Source of the DNA: Planctomycetota bacterium
Lineage (GTDB): Bacteria > Planctomycetota > Phycisphaerae > WQYP01
Assembly: GCA_021852245.1 (NCBI GenBank)
Contig: JAJZNY010000071.1
Span: 1 to 6,282, forward strand
DNA: 6,282 bases
Direction: 5' to 3'
Part shown: positions 1 to 6,170 of the stretch, in pieces
Layout: every line of letters starts with the position of its first letter
How positions within the stretch are numbered: position 1 is the stretch's first letter
Translations under genes and position numbers: made by a program
Notes under the pieces: generated by a model
Database searches by the model: none
Told to the model about the DNA's origin: nothing
The model's input: the letters and a program-made list of their open reading frames with translations, nothing else

Positions 1-17
1 GTGGGGAGATGCCTCTG

Positions 18-995
18 ATGATGTCGTTTGCAGAGACACACATCCGTCATCCCATCCATGTCACGTTTGATTCTCCCGAAGCTTTAGCTGCCGTTGCCAC
101 GACCGAAACCTTCGGCAATCCGGCGGCGGCATTTCCACCGCATGTTCGTGTTTTCAACCTCGGGATGATTCTGCTGGGATGCGCGATGCTACTCATAGGT
201 GCCATCTTCATGCCGGGTAGTCAGTATACGAGCAGTTGGTGGCATACTTCTGACGAATTTTCTCCTGCATCGGTCATTCCAACATTGTTGACTCATTGGC
301 AAATTGCGGTCGGATTGATCGCCCCCATCGTGGTGCCATTTCTCACGACCGAGAGACGGGGCCGTATTTCTCTGAGCCTCAGCTTGAGCCTCGGCGTGTT
401 GCTTCTGATTTCACTTATGCAGCAGCATGCCATCGGAGTAACGCTGGTACTCATGCCGTTTTTCGGCATGGTGATGATGGTGCTGCTCAACGCCGTGCTA
501 CGGGCCCGCACTTTGGCCCCGGAAGCCGCCTGCCTGAAGCATTGGCAGCTTTTCTCAGGTCTGGGCGCCGCGGCACTCTGGGCGCTTCCGGCATATGAAT
601 CCATTTACAGCTTCGCTATGCGCAGTATCCTCATGACCGTTGGAGGTACGGGCTTGGTTCTGGCTTTTTCGGCAGCAAGTCTCACGGGTTTGCTCGCCGG
701 ACTGATCAGTGCGATTGACGGTGGTGAAGTCTTTTCAAAAATTCGCAATTCGGCAGCGCGTCTGTGTTCAGCTTCCGCCATCGTTGTCATGGGTGCGTGC
801 GGATTGTTAATCGCCATCAACGTAGGCCATGTTTCCGGAGCCTATCGGGGAGATACACGCTGGTTCGGGGTAGGCATGGTATGGTTGGATCTGCTGATTA
901 ATGGTTGTCTGCTCATGGCGTGGGCTGGTCTTGTCGAACGCTTCGGCCTGGTGGCAGCCAATCGCAGGGATATTCCGCAGCACGCGGCGTCATGA
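18..995 (+). CDS. Multi-pass inner-membrane protein of unknown function
   Basis: A protein of about 325 residues that I cannot assign to a family. After a polar N-terminus of about 44 residues come seven or eight strongly hydrophobic stretches, at roughly residues 45-66, 92-110, 118-135, 139-161, 178-193, 205-232, 249-268 and 283-307. This fits an integral cytoplasmic-membrane protein. The third segment opens with a Ser-Leu alternation (SLSLSLSL). There are no cofactor motifs, no obvious charged residues inside the membrane segments beyond isolated ones, and no soluble domain. The start at ATG 18 is preferred because GGGGAG at 3-8 lies nine bases upstream. An in-frame ATG at 9 directly abuts that ribosome binding site. 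The gene converges on the M3 peptidase gene with only 32 bases between the stop codons. Its own promoter and operon partners would lie left of the window. That it is a real membrane-protein gene is fairly sure; its function is unknown. Confidence 0.8.
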   Translation: MMSFAETHIRHPIHVTFDSPEALAAVATTETFGNPAAAFPPHVRVFNLGMILLGCAMLLIGAIFMPGSQYTSSWWHTSDEFSPASVIPTLLTHWQIAVGLIAPIVVPFLTTERRGRISLSLSLSLGVLLLISLMQQHAIGVTLVLMPFFGMVMMVLLNAVLRARTLAPEAACLKHWQLFSGLGAAALWALPAYESIYSFAMRSILMTVGGTGLVLAFSAASLTGLLAGLISAIDGGEVFSKIRNSAARLCSASAIVVMGACGLLIAINVGHVSGAYRGDTRWFGVGMVWLDLLINGCLLMAWAGLVERFGLVAANRRDIPQHAAS

Positions 996-1027
996 AGGCG
1001 ATATTCGGCGGCGGTCGGTGGATGAGA

Positions 1028-2707
1028 TCAGTGGTGATGACCGTTTTCCATACCGAGAAATTTTTCGGATTCGCAGACGATTTCTTTCAACACGCCGGGC
1101 GCAAACGGTGAAGCGAGGCCGGCTGACGAGAGCAAATCGGTAAACGGAGCCGAGCCTCCCCGGGAACAGAGTTCGGTGTACCGTTCCACCGCAGAGGAAT
1201 AATCGGCATTCGACAACCGCCAGAACTGCAGGGCCACACACTGGGCCAATGTGTAATCAATATAATAAAAAGGTGAACGGTAGATGTGAGATTGAGCCTG
1301 CCATCGGGCGCCGGATGCCGGGTAGGTCAGATCACCCCACTGCCTCCAGGGCATGTAGAGGCTCTCCAGCCGCCGCCATGTTTCGTTCCGCTCAGCTGGC
1401 GACATTTCGGGCCGGGCGTAGATTTCATGCTGGAAATGATCGACGCACACGCCGTAGGGCAAAAACTCAAGCGCCCCAATCAGATGCATCCGGCGATAGC
1501 GATCGGCCGCACCGCCCATCAGGTGTTCGATGTGCGGATAGGCGAGAAACTCCAGGCTCATCGAATGGATTTCCGCCGCATCCATGGTCGGCCAGAAGTA
1601 GTCCAGTATCGGCTGAACGCAGCTTTTATAATTTTGGAAGGCATGCCCCATTTCATGCGTGAAGACATCAATATCATGATGGGTACCATTGAAGTTGGCG
1701 AAGATAAACGGCATACCCGCGTTGGGAAACGACGTGCAGAATCCTCCACCCGCTTTTGCCGCACGGTTATCCAGATCCATGAAGCCGCCATCGAGCATGG
1801 CCCGGTAAAGCCCGGCGAGTTCCGGATGGATCAATTCAAACATGCTGCGCGCCGCGGACGTGAGAAAATGCTGATCCCCCGCCGGCACGGGATTGCCAGC
1901 GGGATCAATCATCGGTTCGTCCCAGGCATAGAGAGCATCGAGCTGATTGTCGCGCTGTCGCTGCCGCATGAGGCGGCTTACCAGCGGGGTAACATGGGTG
2001 AGAACCTCGTGGCGGTATGCCGCCACCTGCGCTTCGCCATAGTCAAGACGGCGCATTCGACGATACCCCAACGGTGTAAACACCGCATCGCCCAAAGTCT
2101 GTGCCATCTTTGTCCGTAATTTCACGAGTTGATCATACAGATCGTCCAACTGTTCGCGGTTAGCCTGAAAAAAGGCCCACAGAGCCCGGTCAGCATCATG
2201 CCGCGTTTCCCGGTTCAGGCTTTGCAGATAAGGCTGCACACCGGCGAGATTCAACTCGCGCCCATCGAATGGAATTTTGGCGCTGGCCAGCAATTCGGTA
2301 TATCGGGCTTCGAGGCGCGACTCGGCTTCCAGATCGGACGCGATGGCCGGGTCAAACGAAGCAATATCCACGCGCCAAAGGGCGAGCACATGGGAGGGGA
2401 GAATCGGCCCCATCTGATCTTGCGGTATCGTAAGAAGCCGACGTTTGATCTGGGTTTCGTGATCCGTCACCAGCGGGCCGATCTGATCGGCATAATCACG
2501 GTCGGCCTTGTACTGTGCATTGGCGGTGTTTTGTGAAAATCTGAGATTGGCGAGTGAAAACCAGGTATCGGTTTCGCGGCGGATGTGTTCCCAACGGGAT
2601 ACCGCCTGCGAAACGGCGCTGCGGTCAAGTTGAACGGTTAATTCAGCGTATTGAGCGGAAAGCCCCTCCCGCGTGGGACGCTGTGCGGTAATGTCGGTAA
2701 ATTGCAT
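1028..2707 (-). CDS. M3-family zinc oligoendopeptidase
   Basis: A 559-residue cytoplasmic metallopeptidase of the thimet oligopeptidase/PepF superfamily, expected to cut short peptides internally. The zinc site is clear: FTHEMGHAFQ gives H351, catalytic E352 and H355, and E379 in AAEIHSMSLE sits 28 residues after the first His, where M3 enzymes place the third zinc ligand. The substrate/transition-state His-Tyr segment is also present (H474, Y481/Y482, Y485 in SHIYRSPFYYIDY). Residues 1-200 are the expected helical N-terminal region and about 205-545 the catalytic domain. Length and overall look fit the M3 oligoendopeptidases that are related to, but distinct from, classical PepF. There is no signal peptide. 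The ATG at 2707 has GGAGG four bases upstream (2712-2716). It is the last gene of the minus-strand cluster. Nothing in the 32-base convergent gap to the membrane-protein gene looks like a strong terminator. The C-terminus ends in a natural GHHH. Confidence 0.95.
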   Translation of the reverse strand: MQFTDITAQRPTREGLSAQYAELTVQLDRSAVSQAVSRWEHIRRETDTWFSLANLRFSQNTANAQYKADRDYADQIGPLVTDHETQIKRRLLTIPQDQMGPILPSHVLALWRVDIASFDPAIASDLEAESRLEARYTELLASAKIPFDGRELNLAGVQPYLQSLNRETRHDADRALWAFFQANREQLDDLYDQLVKLRTKMAQTLGDAVFTPLGYRRMRRLDYGEAQVAAYRHEVLTHVTPLVSRLMRQRQRDNQLDALYAWDEPMIDPAGNPVPAGDQHFLTSAARSMFELIHPELAGLYRAMLDGGFMDLDNRAAKAGGGFCTSFPNAGMPFIFANFNGTHHDIDVFTHEMGHAFQNYKSCVQPILDYFWPTMDAAEIHSMSLEFLAYPHIEHLMGGAADRYRRMHLIGALEFLPYGVCVDHFQHEIYARPEMSPAERNETWRRLESLYMPWRQWGDLTYPASGARWQAQSHIYRSPFYYIDYTLAQCVALQFWRLSNADYSSAVERYTELCSRGGSAPFTDLLSSAGLASPFAPGVLKEIVCESEKFLGMENGHHH

Positions 2708-2719
2708 ACTGCCTCCGAA

Positions 2720-2875
2720 TCATGGACCATCAACCTGGAACAACATACCGGCAAGCGACGTGGGCGTCTGCGCTGCAGAGATGCTTTTTAACTGCAGGGT
2801 AGCCGGCGTCTGCATCATCATCGGCAGCCAGAAGGCCTCACCCCGTGCGTCGTGTGCTGCCGATGCAGCAGACAT
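2720..2875 (-). CDS. Possible 51-residue small protein between EVE and M3 genes
   Basis: This ATG-to-TGA frame of 52 codons fills most of the 176-base gap between the EVE and M3 genes, in the same direction. It starts 8 bases after the EVE stop and ends 12 bases before the M3 start. The product begins MSAASAAHDARGEAFWLPMM and ends SLAGMLFQVDGP. It has mixed polar and hydrophobic composition, no cysteine, and no transmembrane segment or domain I recognise. In favour are the tight operon-like spacing and the lack of any other use for the gap. Against it are the lack of a convincing ribosome binding site before the ATG (only AAGATA) and the short length. Part of the frame also overlaps a TGCTGC/GCAGCA hairpin (2855-2870). 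It could equally be spacer. Low confidence. Confidence 0.28.
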   Translation of the reverse strand: MSAASAAHDARGEAFWLPMMMQTPATLQLKSISAAQTPTSLAGMLFQVDGP

Positions 2876-2883
2876 TATCTTGA

Positions 2884-3294
2884 TCACGGATTAAAGTCTT
2901 TCGACCGCTTTTCAAGAGCCGTCAGGATGGCCGCCGAGACGGGCATGACCGACAGGCGTGGCAGTCGCAGAAGTTCCCAGCCTTGAAAGGATTTATCTGC
3001 TTTCATGTCTGCGAGGGGAAATATTTTCGACCAGGTGCGGTCATATTGAATTTCCACGACGATGTCATTCGGATCGCCTTTACGTGGAACCGCATCGGTC
3101 AAGGCAACAGCTGAGCCCACAATCGCCTTGACATTACCGGTGTGGTAGATGAGCAATCGGTCACCAGCTCGAATCTGACGCAGGTGTTTCAGGGCGAGGG
3201 CATTGGCGACTCCGTCCCAGACGGTTTTTCCATCGGCTTTCAGATCATCGATGCTGTAATCGGATGGTTCAGTTTTTAATAGCCAGATGGCCAT
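2884..3294 (-). CDS. EVE-domain (PUA-like) protein, THYN1 type
   Basis: A 136-residue single-domain EVE protein. The domain opens with AIWLLKTEPSDYSIDDL (residues 2-18), continues with VWDGVANALALKHLRQIRAG (25-44) and LLIYHTGNVKAIVG (47-60), and closes with LPRLSVMPVS (111-120), the usual C-terminal signature. EVE domains belong to the PUA-like fold and bind modified bases in nucleic acid. This is family knowledge and the target here is unknown. The usual WDGVRNYQAR segment reads WDGVANALAL, so the arginine found in THYN1-like proteins is missing. This may mark a subfamily. ATG 3294 is preferred over GTG 3300: AGGA sits nine bases before the ATG but only three before the GTG. The ricT-like stop codon is 15 bases upstream, which suggests co-transcription and translational coupling. 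No restriction or other defence gene is nearby. Confidence 0.93.
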   Translation of the reverse strand: MAIWLLKTEPSDYSIDDLKADGKTVWDGVANALALKHLRQIRAGDRLLIYHTGNVKAIVGSAVALTDAVPRKGDPNDIVVEIQYDRTWSKIFPLADMKADKSFQGWELLRLPRLSVMPVSAAILTALEKRSKDFNP

Positions 3295-3309
3295 GTTCAC
3301 GTTTCCTGT

Positions 3310-4524
3310 TTATCCGAGTTTATCGACGCCATTGGTCCCGGGCGGCGGGGATTGGCCGTTCGGATGCTGGGCATTTGGATCAACGGATTTTGGAGGGCGT
3401 TGCTCCGGCGACGATTTCGATGATGAACCGCGAAGCGGCGGTCCGGGCTGTTTGGGCGGCGTCGACGGCCCAGCACCGCGCGGCGGACGATTTGCCGCAG
3501 CGCCGGGATTACGACCGTTCGGGCGCGCATCGCGGTTCGGAGGTGGAGGGAGAACGCCGTCGCCGGGAAACTGCATTTCACGCCCATTGGCCAATCGCGG
3601 GCGCGGGCGATTGAATTCCAGAATCTGTTCCATGGGCACGGCGGCTTGCTTGCCGTCGTCATATTGTACGAGCACGAGTTGGGTGAGAATTTGCCCGTCG
3701 ATCACCCATCCGTCACCGGCTTGCGTTCGCACGCGGCTGTTGCGGCGCGGGAGTTTTGCCTTGAGTTCCTCATATGTTTGATCTTCATAGCGCAGACAAC
3801 ACATGAGCCGCCCGCACCGTCCGCTGATTTTGGCGGTGTCGAGGGTGGCCTTCTGCGTTTTTGCGGCTTTCATGGAGATCGGGGTGAGCACCTTGAGAAA
3901 TTGCTTGCAGCAGCAATGCTGGCCGCATTTTTCATAATCAGCAATTAATCGGGCTTCATCCCGCGAACCGACCTGCCGCAGATCAATACGAGCACGTAAG
4001 CTGTCCGCCAATTCCTTTACCAGCGAGCGGAAATCGACTCTCATTTCCGAGTGAAAATAAAATATTATCCGTTCCCGTCCGAGGAGATACTCAACCTCCA
4101 CAATTTTCATGTCCAGGCGATGCCGACTCACCAGATCGCGGGCCAGCTTGAGATGACGGGTTTTTTGTTCATCAAGTTTCTGTTGCTCAGCGAGATCTGC
4201 GGGCGTGGCAACGCGCAGGATGCGTCCTGAATTGCTGAACGGGTAGTCATCGCCGCCGGAGTTGGCGATGTAGTCGAGCAATTTGTCGCGGGTTATGGAT
4301 TTACCGCATCCGCCGTTACCGCAGACCGTGGTGAGCATTTCGACAATTTCGGTGCCCCGCGGCGTACGTGCAACGAGCTTGGTGCCACAACCCATCTTAT
4401 GATCCAAGGTGTTTTCAAATTCCCCGATGGACATTAAATAACCATAACGAACGACCATCGTTTTAGGTTTTTCCGGTTCCGGCTGGGGCGTATCCAGTGG
4501 CATTAACTCGAGTGATATCGTCAT
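3310..4524 (-). CDS. ricT: RicT/YaaT-like PSP1-domain protein with Pro-rich tail
   Basis: A 404-residue PSP1-domain protein. In Bacillus, RicT (YaaT) forms an Fe-S-carrying complex with RicA and RicF that promotes RNase Y-dependent mRNA processing; neither partner gene is in this window. The core matches the family: RIIFYFHSEMRVDFRSLVKE (152-171) and RQVGSRDEARL (183-193), then the Cys cluster CGQHCCCKQFL (C200, C204-206) and KISGRCGRLMCCLRYED (C237, C242, C243). The usual CGRxLCC here reads CGQHCCC, adding a Cys at the Leu position. Further cysteines lie in the N-terminal block (C46, C68 and C73, in MGCGTK and VCGNGGCGKS). From about residue 307 the protein continues as a Pro/Arg/Gly/Asn-rich, probably disordered tail of nearly 100 residues, which makes it much longer than the roughly 275-residue Bacillus protein. 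ATG 4524 has GAGAAG seven bases upstream. It is the first gene of the minus-strand cluster. Confidence 0.93.
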   Translation of the reverse strand: MTISLELMPLDTPQPEPEKPKTMVVRYGYLMSIGEFENTLDHKMGCGTKLVARTPRGTEIVEMLTTVCGNGGCGKSITRDKLLDYIANSGGDDYPFSNSGRILRVATPADLAEQQKLDEQKTRHLKLARDLVSRHRLDMKIVEVEYLLGRERIIFYFHSEMRVDFRSLVKELADSLRARIDLRQVGSRDEARLIADYEKCGQHCCCKQFLKVLTPISMKAAKTQKATLDTAKISGRCGRLMCCLRYEDQTYEELKAKLPRRNSRVRTQAGDGWVIDGQILTQLVLVQYDDGKQAAVPMEQILEFNRPRPRLANGREMQFPGDGVLPPPPNRDARPNGRNPGAAANRPPRGAGPSTPPKQPGPPLRGSSSKSSPEQRPPKSVDPNAQHPNGQSPPPGTNGVDKLG

Positions 4525-4580
4525 GTTTCAACTTCTCATCTCTATACGACGGCCCGATGCGAGTACCGCCGCTCTATGGC

Positions 4581-4610
4581 ATTCTACGCCGTCCCGGCAA
4601 TAAGCACCAA
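4581..4610 (-). promoter_or_regulatory. Candidate sigma-70 promoter for the ricT-EVE-M3 cluster
   Basis: Read on the minus strand, TTGGTG (4610-4605) and TAGAAT (4586-4581) are separated by 18 bases. They match the -35 consensus at three of six positions and the -10 at five of six. Transcription would start near 4573 and give a leader of about 50 bases before the ricT-like ATG. The location is good but the -35 is weak, so this is only a candidate. Confidence 0.35.
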
Positions 4611-4703
4611 TGCCGAGCGCTCCGCATGATGAAAACTAACTGGAGTCAATCGCCATGAGTTTGGAAACAGTCGATCAACTTGCTGGCAGTCGATGATCGC
4701 GGC

Positions 4704-4728
4704 TACGATTTAGTTTAATACTATCGTA
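4704..4728. repeat. AT-rich imperfect palindrome
   Basis: TACGA (4704-4708) and TAGT (4711-4714) pair with ACTA (4720-4723) and TCGTA (4724-4728) around a TTAAT centre, with two unpaired T bases in the left arm. The element is much more AT-rich than its surroundings. It lies about 180 bases upstream of the ricT-like start and about 340 bases upstream of the plus-strand promoter. It could be an operator or a hairpin; there is no T-run that would make it a terminator. Confidence 0.35.
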
Positions 4729-4808
4729 AACTTCCATGTATGATCCCCCCCCGCAGCCCGACTACGGAACGCGTCGGCGAATTTGCCCCCCAAAAAACTG
4801 CGCGGCGT

Positions 4809-4845
4809 ATTGTAGCGAGACCGCAAGTGCGCCGAATTGTAGCGA
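4809..4845 (-). repeat. Tandem TCGCTACAAT repeat, possibly promoter-like
   Basis: ATTGTAGCGA occurs at 4809-4818 and again at 4836-4845, exactly 27 bases apart. On the minus strand it reads TCGCTACAAT, which contains TACAAT, a five-of-six match to a -10 box. The upstream copy has GTGATA (4864-4859) at a 17-base spacing, four of six to a -35, so it could be a distal promoter for the ricT-like cluster with a leader of about 300 bases. The other copy lacks a -35. It may instead be a paired regulator site or chance. Confidence 0.3.
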
Positions 4846-5041
4846 CGTCTCTGTGGCGTATCACTCCATAATTCTTGGGGAGGTGCAGAGTCGCATCGCC
4901 TGCCGGAGAAATTATCTCACCGTCCGAAGGATTGAAAGCCTCGGCGTACGGCTGATGCAAAGGATTCCAGATTAGATTCCATGGATAAATGGGATATTTA
5001 AGTCCGATAACCTACGATGGATAGGCAAAATGGCCATTCGC

Positions 5042-5068
5042 TTGATTTACCACAACTATTGCTATAAT
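5042..5068 (+). promoter_or_regulatory. Extended -10 promoter for the Pro/Tyr-rich secreted protein gene
   Basis: A perfect TATAAT (5063-5068) is preceded by TGC, giving an extended -10 element. TTGATT (5042-5047) can serve as a -35 with a short 15-base spacer, which an extended -10 can tolerate. The predicted start near 5075 leaves about 200 bases of leader before the ATG at 5277, and no other plus-strand gene lies between. Confidence 0.7.
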
Positions 5069-5074
5069 TAAGTT

Positions 5075-5276
5075 GTCTACGCCGATGCAACAAATGCTAC
5101 CGTTCGGCGTTGGTGGAGATAGGGAGAGGCGATTGCGCCTCGCGGAAGTGCCAAGAATTGGGTCGATGCGGATGCGATCTGAATGATGGGTGGCGATTGA
5201 GATGCACTTATTTGATGAGGACTCGGGCGGAACGAATGAATGTCTCCAAGCCGAGTCCGATGAAGGAGTGTGGATC
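5075..5276 (+). promoter_or_regulatory. Long structured 5' leader of unknown class
   Basis: The predicted untranslated leader holds three clean hairpins. ACGCCGA (5079-5085) pairs with TCGGCGT (5104-5110), with an inner GCA/TGC. GAGGCG (5126-5131) pairs with CGCCTC (5136-5141) around an ATTG loop. GGACTCGG (5219-5226) pairs with CCGAGTCC (5251-5258) just before the ribosome binding site AAGGAG (5263-5268). CTCC in the last loop (5244-5247) could pair with GGAG of that site, forming a pseudoknot. I do not recognise a known riboswitch family. It may be a cis-regulatory RNA or may only stabilise the mRNA. Confidence 0.4.
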
Positions 5277-5930
5277 ATGAAGGTCAGTCATAAACAATTG
5301 AACGTGTTACGGATCAGTATTGGGAAAGCGGCGGCCTTGGCGGTAGGTGCGATGCTGATCGGTGCCGCTGTGCTGACGCCGACGGGGTCGGCCCAGGCGC
5401 GAGTGTTCGTCGGAGTGGGGTTCAATTTCGGTGTGCCGGTGTTTCGGGCACCGGTGTACTGCCCGCCACCGGTTGTTTATTCACCGCCCCCTACGGTCGT
5501 ATACGCCCCGCCACCCGTGGTTTATCAATCTCCGCCGGTCGTCCCGGCGGCAGCACCCACGTACGTCAATACCCCGGCTCCCGCGCCGACGGTGACCTAT
5601 CCGCCACCGATCACGTACACTCCGCCAGGATTGGTCAACCAGACGCCGGTGCCAACGCCTGTATATACCACACCGCTGACACCGACATACGTTGCCCCAT
5701 ACAGCTACACGCCGACGTATGACGTACCGACTTACGCACCGCCGGTGTACACCTCTCCGGTTTATGTGCCACCGGTTTATGTCGCACCAAGATTTATCTA
5801 TCGCCCTTACTGCCGTCCCTATTTTTATCACCCGATATTCCACCCCTATTTCTACCATCCGTTTTATCACCCGTACTTCTGCCATCCGCGGTTTGGTGCG
5901 GGTATACACGTCGGGTTTATATTCCATTGA
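5277..5930 (+). CDS. Secreted Pro/Tyr-rich repeat protein with His/aromatic tail
   Basis: A 217-residue exported protein of low complexity. Residues 1-41 form a signal peptide: a basic start (MKVSHKQLNVLRISIGK), a hydrophobic core at 18-34 and SAQA at 38-41, with likely cleavage after A41. A short VFVGVGFNFGVPVF stretch follows. Residues 60-171 are irregular Pro-Val-Tyr repeats (PPPVVY, PPPTVVY, PPVYTSPVY, VPPVYV), reminiscent of extensins. Residues 172-206 are rich in aromatics, His and Pro, with repeated YHP/FHP units such as YFYHPIFHPYFYHPFYHPYF. Cysteines are at 62, 179 and 202. An extended cell-wall or surface protein, possibly cross-linked through Tyr or metal-binding through His, is an inference; the function is unknown. 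The start at 5277 is firm: AAGGAG lies eight bases upstream, although the frame stays open back to 5190. It is a single-gene unit between its own promoter and terminator. Confidence 0.88.
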   Translation: MKVSHKQLNVLRISIGKAAALAVGAMLIGAAVLTPTGSAQARVFVGVGFNFGVPVFRAPVYCPPPVVYSPPPTVVYAPPPVVYQSPPVVPAAAPTYVNTPAPAPTVTYPPPITYTPPGLVNQTPVPTPVYTTPLTPTYVAPYSYTPTYDVPTYAPPVYTSPVYVPPVYVAPRFIYRPYCRPYFYHPIFHPYFYHPFYHPYFCHPRFGAGIHVGFIFH

Positions 5931-5998
5931 CGCGGGGTGAGTGGTAGCAGCGGTAGTTGCGGTAACTGCTCGAGCCAAAATGGGTGTATCCTCCTTCA

Positions 5999-6032
5999 AG
6001 GGCCTGCCTTCACGGGCGGGCCTATTTTTTTT
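5999..6032 (+). terminator. Intrinsic terminator after the Pro/Tyr-rich protein gene
   Basis: AGG-CCTGCC (5999-6008, with G6002 bulged) pairs with GGCGGGCCT (6015-6023) around the loop TTCACG, giving nine pairs including one G-U. An A and then eight T bases (6025-6032) follow. It lies about 70 bases after the stop codon and should insulate the riboswitch unit downstream. Confidence 0.88.
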
Positions 6033-6119
6033 GTCTGATTTCCCGGAAAGACTGATATTGCGATTCGCCGCCGATCCCATCGCGGTGCCGGGCCATTGGC
6101 TGGATAAGTCTGGAAGCGT

Positions 6120-6148
6120 TTGACACGGGTTGTCTGCGCGCATAGCAT
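6120..6148 (+). promoter_or_regulatory. Sigma-70 promoter feeding the SAM-I riboswitch
   Basis: TTGACA (6120-6125), a perfect -35, is followed after exactly 17 bases by TAGCAT (6143-6148), four of six to the -10. Transcription would start near 6155, about 16 bases before the riboswitch P1 strand. Position and spacing make it convincing. Confidence 0.75.
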
Positions 6149-6170
6149 AGCTCCAGACAATTGAAGACCG

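Larger units (their letters stand above)
4611..5041. other. Gene-poor intergenic stretch with short repeats
   Basis: No convincing gene on either strand. The longest frames here, about 79 codons on each strand between 4721 and 4975, show no domain, no good ribosome binding site and odd composition. The stretch contains a nine-C run near 4743, an AT-rich palindrome (4704-4728), a ten-base direct repeat (4809-4818 and 4836-4845), and small imperfect direct repeats of CAGTCGAT (4669-4694) and GATTCCA (4963-4980). It separates the divergent ricT-like and secreted-protein units and probably holds control sites for both. Confidence 0.5.

Noticed and set aside
1012..1047. Weak plus-strand hairpin CGGTC/GACCG followed by four T bases in the convergent gap
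   Set aside because: Only five outer pairs with a large interrupted loop and a short T-run, and it lies partly within the M3 coding sequence; too weak to call a terminator.
2855..2870. TGCTGC/GCAGCA hairpin after the EVE gene as a terminator
   Set aside because: No T-run follows on the minus strand, and the M3 gene continues in the same direction with a good ribosome site.
3264..3948. Plus-strand frames opposite the ricT-like gene
   Set aside because: Antisense shadows of a gene with clear family motifs; their Gly/Arg/Pro-rich products have no domains.
4655..4696. 13-codon plus-strand ORF preceded by GGAG
   Set aside because: Too short to distinguish from chance, and no plus-strand promoter or downstream gene is within reach.
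4790..4840. Minus-strand GC-rich inverted repeat near a T6 run as a terminator
   Set aside because: The CGGCG/CGCCG arms are 22 bases apart and the T-run is not adjacent to the stem; no gene on the minus strand ends there.
4721..4975. Overlapping frames of about 79 codons on both strands in the intergenic region
   Set aside because: Neither has a ribosome binding site, a domain or protein-like composition. The ATIRR repeats in the minus frame simply reflect the ten-base direct DNA repeat.
5190..5276. N-terminal extension of the Pro/Tyr-rich protein from GTG 5190
   Set aside because: It would place a 29-residue acidic stretch before the signal peptide. The ATG at 5277 has an ideal AAGGAG eight bases upstream, and 5219-5258 forms a perfect hairpin better explained as leader.
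5481..6143. Long minus-strand frame opposite the Pro/Tyr-rich gene
   Set aside because: Its Arg/Trp-rich product is the antisense shadow of Pro/Tyr codon repeats, and it runs through a plus-strand terminator and promoter.
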